64,000 nt of DNA from Flavobacterium sp. 270 (GTDB lineage: Bacteria; Bacteroidota; Bacteroidia; Flavobacteriales; Flavobacteriaceae). The stretch covers positions 434,001 to 498,000 of the forward strand of contig NZ_SODM01000002.1 in the NCBI RefSeq assembly GCF_004368785.1, given 5' to 3'. The position numbers and the translations under genes were made by a program. Below are positions 62,957 to 64,000 of this stretch, piece by piece. The notes under the pieces are model-generated. The model was not told where the DNA came from, searched no databases, and worked only from the letters and a program-made list of their open reading frames with translations. Position 1 is the stretch's first letter. Each line of letters opens with the position of its first letter.

Positions 62957-63916
62957 ATGAATATTTTCAACAAGCTTTTGATTTGCTTTATTTTAATTTC
63001 TTCGAATGCTTTTTCACAAAAAGATAAAAGTTCTTCTTTTGAAGTAATCCCTTTGGGCGTAAAAGGAGGAATTGATGAAAAAAATCTTTCCGCTTATTTA
63101 TTAGCGCCGGCAAAAACAAACGATTTTATTTGTTTGGATGCGGGAACGGTAAATGCAGGAATTGAAAAAGCTATTGAAAATAAAACTTTCAAAGTTTCGA
63201 CAAGTGAAGTTCTACGAAAATACATAAAAGGGTATTTTATTTCACATGCGCATTTAGATCACGTTTCGGGTTTGATTATAAATTCTCCCGCTGATTCTTC
63301 GAAAACAGTTTATGCAACCAATAAATGCATGGAAATGATGGAAAACCATTATTTTAATGATGAAACCTGGGCAAATTTTGGCGATAAAGGTCCAGGAAAA
63401 CCTTTAAAAAAATATCATTTTCAAACCTTAAATATTGCCGAAGAAACTCCGATCACAAATACAACAATGACGGTAAAAGCTTTTCCGTTAAGTCACGTAA
63501 ATCCGTTTGAGAGTACCGCTTTTCTAGTTAAAAATGGAGATAGTTACGTTTTATATTTAGGAGACACAGGACCCGATGCTGTAGAAAAAAGTACAGATCT
63601 TCATGATTTATGGACGGCAATAGCGCCGTTGGTAAAAAATAAACAATTAAAAGGAATTTTTATTGAAGTTTCTTTCCCGAACGAGCAACCTGATCAATTT
63701 TTATTTGGGCATTTGACTCCAAACTATTTGATGAAAGAACTGCATTCACTAGAAGAATTGGCAGGAAAAGATTCTTTAAAAGGTTTCAAAATTATCATTA
63801 CACATTTAAAACCTCCAGCTAAGAATATTGTAAAAATTAAAGAGCAGTTAAAAAAACAAAATGATTTAGAAATTCAGATTATTTATCCAGAGCAAGGGAA
63901 AAGATTTGAGTTGTAG
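62957..63916 (+). CDS. Exported class II cyclic-nucleotide phosphodiesterase
   Basis: 319 residues with a signal peptide (LLICFILISSNAFSQ). Metallo-beta-lactamase fold: residues 97-111 (HAHLDHVSGLIINSP) fit the class II PDE signature HxHLDH-[LIVM]-x-[GS]-..-S-[AP], and later metal ligands lie in AFPLSHVNP, LYLGDTGPD, GHLTP and ITHLKPP. Relatives are yeast PDE1 and Vibrio CpdP, which hydrolyse 3',5'-cAMP; CpdP is periplasmic. This one would act outside the cytoplasm, probably salvaging extracellular cyclic nucleotides. It is divergent from the ALDH gene. Confidence 0.9.
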   Translation: MNIFNKLLICFILISSNAFSQKDKSSSFEVIPLGVKGGIDEKNLSAYLLAPAKTNDFICLDAGTVNAGIEKAIENKTFKVSTSEVLRKYIKGYFISHAHLDHVSGLIINSPADSSKTVYATNKCMEMMENHYFNDETWANFGDKGPGKPLKKYHFQTLNIAEETPITNTTMTVKAFPLSHVNPFESTAFLVKNGDSYVLYLGDTGPDAVEKSTDLHDLWTAIAPLVKNKQLKGIFIEVSFPNEQPDQFLFGHLTPNYLMKELHSLEELAGKDSLKGFKIIITHLKPPAKNIVKIKEQLKKQNDLEIQIIYPEQGKRFEL

Positions 63917-63948
63917 TTTTTGCCACAGATTTCAAAGATTGAACGGAT

Positions 63949-64000
63949 TTGAAAAATCAAACCATTAAAAGATTTTAGATGTTTAACTAAATCTTTTAAT
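63949..64000. repeat. Inverted repeat after the phosphodiesterase gene
   Basis: ATTAAAAGATTTTAGAT on the left and AACTAAATCTTTTAAT at the right edge form an imperfect hairpin using the same GATTTTAGAT word as the nuo spacers. It may continue beyond the window. Confidence 0.5.

Overview
The window is AT-rich and looks like a Flavobacterium-type (Bacteroidota, Flavobacteriia) chromosome. The evidence is the -7 box TAnnTTTG, often with a TTG about 19-22 bp upstream, in front of many genes; two proteins with type IX secretion (T9SS) C-terminal sorting domains; SprB-type repeats; siderophore-type TonB receptor genes; a complete 14-gene nuoA-N operon; and several families of short dispersed palindromes typical of this group. 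No rRNA, tRNA, CRISPR array, prophage or transposase gene was seen.

Layout. 1-2800: the start of a TatD nuclease (cut by the window edge) and an exported S41 peptidase flanked by two copies of an 84-85 bp palindromic element. 2802-17323: an accessory island. An ECF sigma factor and a membrane TPR putative anti-sigma factor are transcribed leftwards. Rightwards lie a small membrane protein, a lipoprotein, a PKD/beta-barrel protein, an exported CHAT protease-like protein, a retropepsin-like protein that overlaps it in the -1 frame, and a 2114-residue SprB-repeat surface protein. Four identically spaced GGGGTAACAA...ATnTA box pairs cluster around the sigma gene and look like its promoters. 17399-25740: a Tet-type MFS exporter, then a yceI-tetR-tolC-MFP-RND efflux operon with three matching 28-bp operators. 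25996-28705: a polyprenyl synthase and three little-known genes. 28812-32908: sucA/sucB (2-oxoglutarate dehydrogenase E1/E2). 33125-39088: an iron-uptake module (TonB receptor, DUF3325-like, DUF3649-like, two PepSY proteins, the second carrying a one-base frameshift). 39142-43085: a MORN-type protein, a TlpA-like thioredoxin, aspS and a cold-shock protein. 43329-56806: complex I, nuoA-N. 56971-63916: a Bax-inhibitor-1 family protein, a secreted pectate lyase behind three copies of a 14-bp operator-like palindrome, an ALDH7-type aldehyde dehydrogenase and an exported class II cyclic-nucleotide phosphodiesterase.

Most core blocks are ordinary. The strongest leads are in the 2.8-17.3 kb island: the shared promoter-like box pairs, a dnaX-like A AAA AAG slippery heptamer positioned to fuse the CHAT protein to the retropepsin, and a compensating cysteine pattern along the giant repeat protein. 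A second theme is inverted repeats made of iterated short words, sitting in spacers inside the nuo, suc and efflux operons. All family names come from motif reading without database searches.
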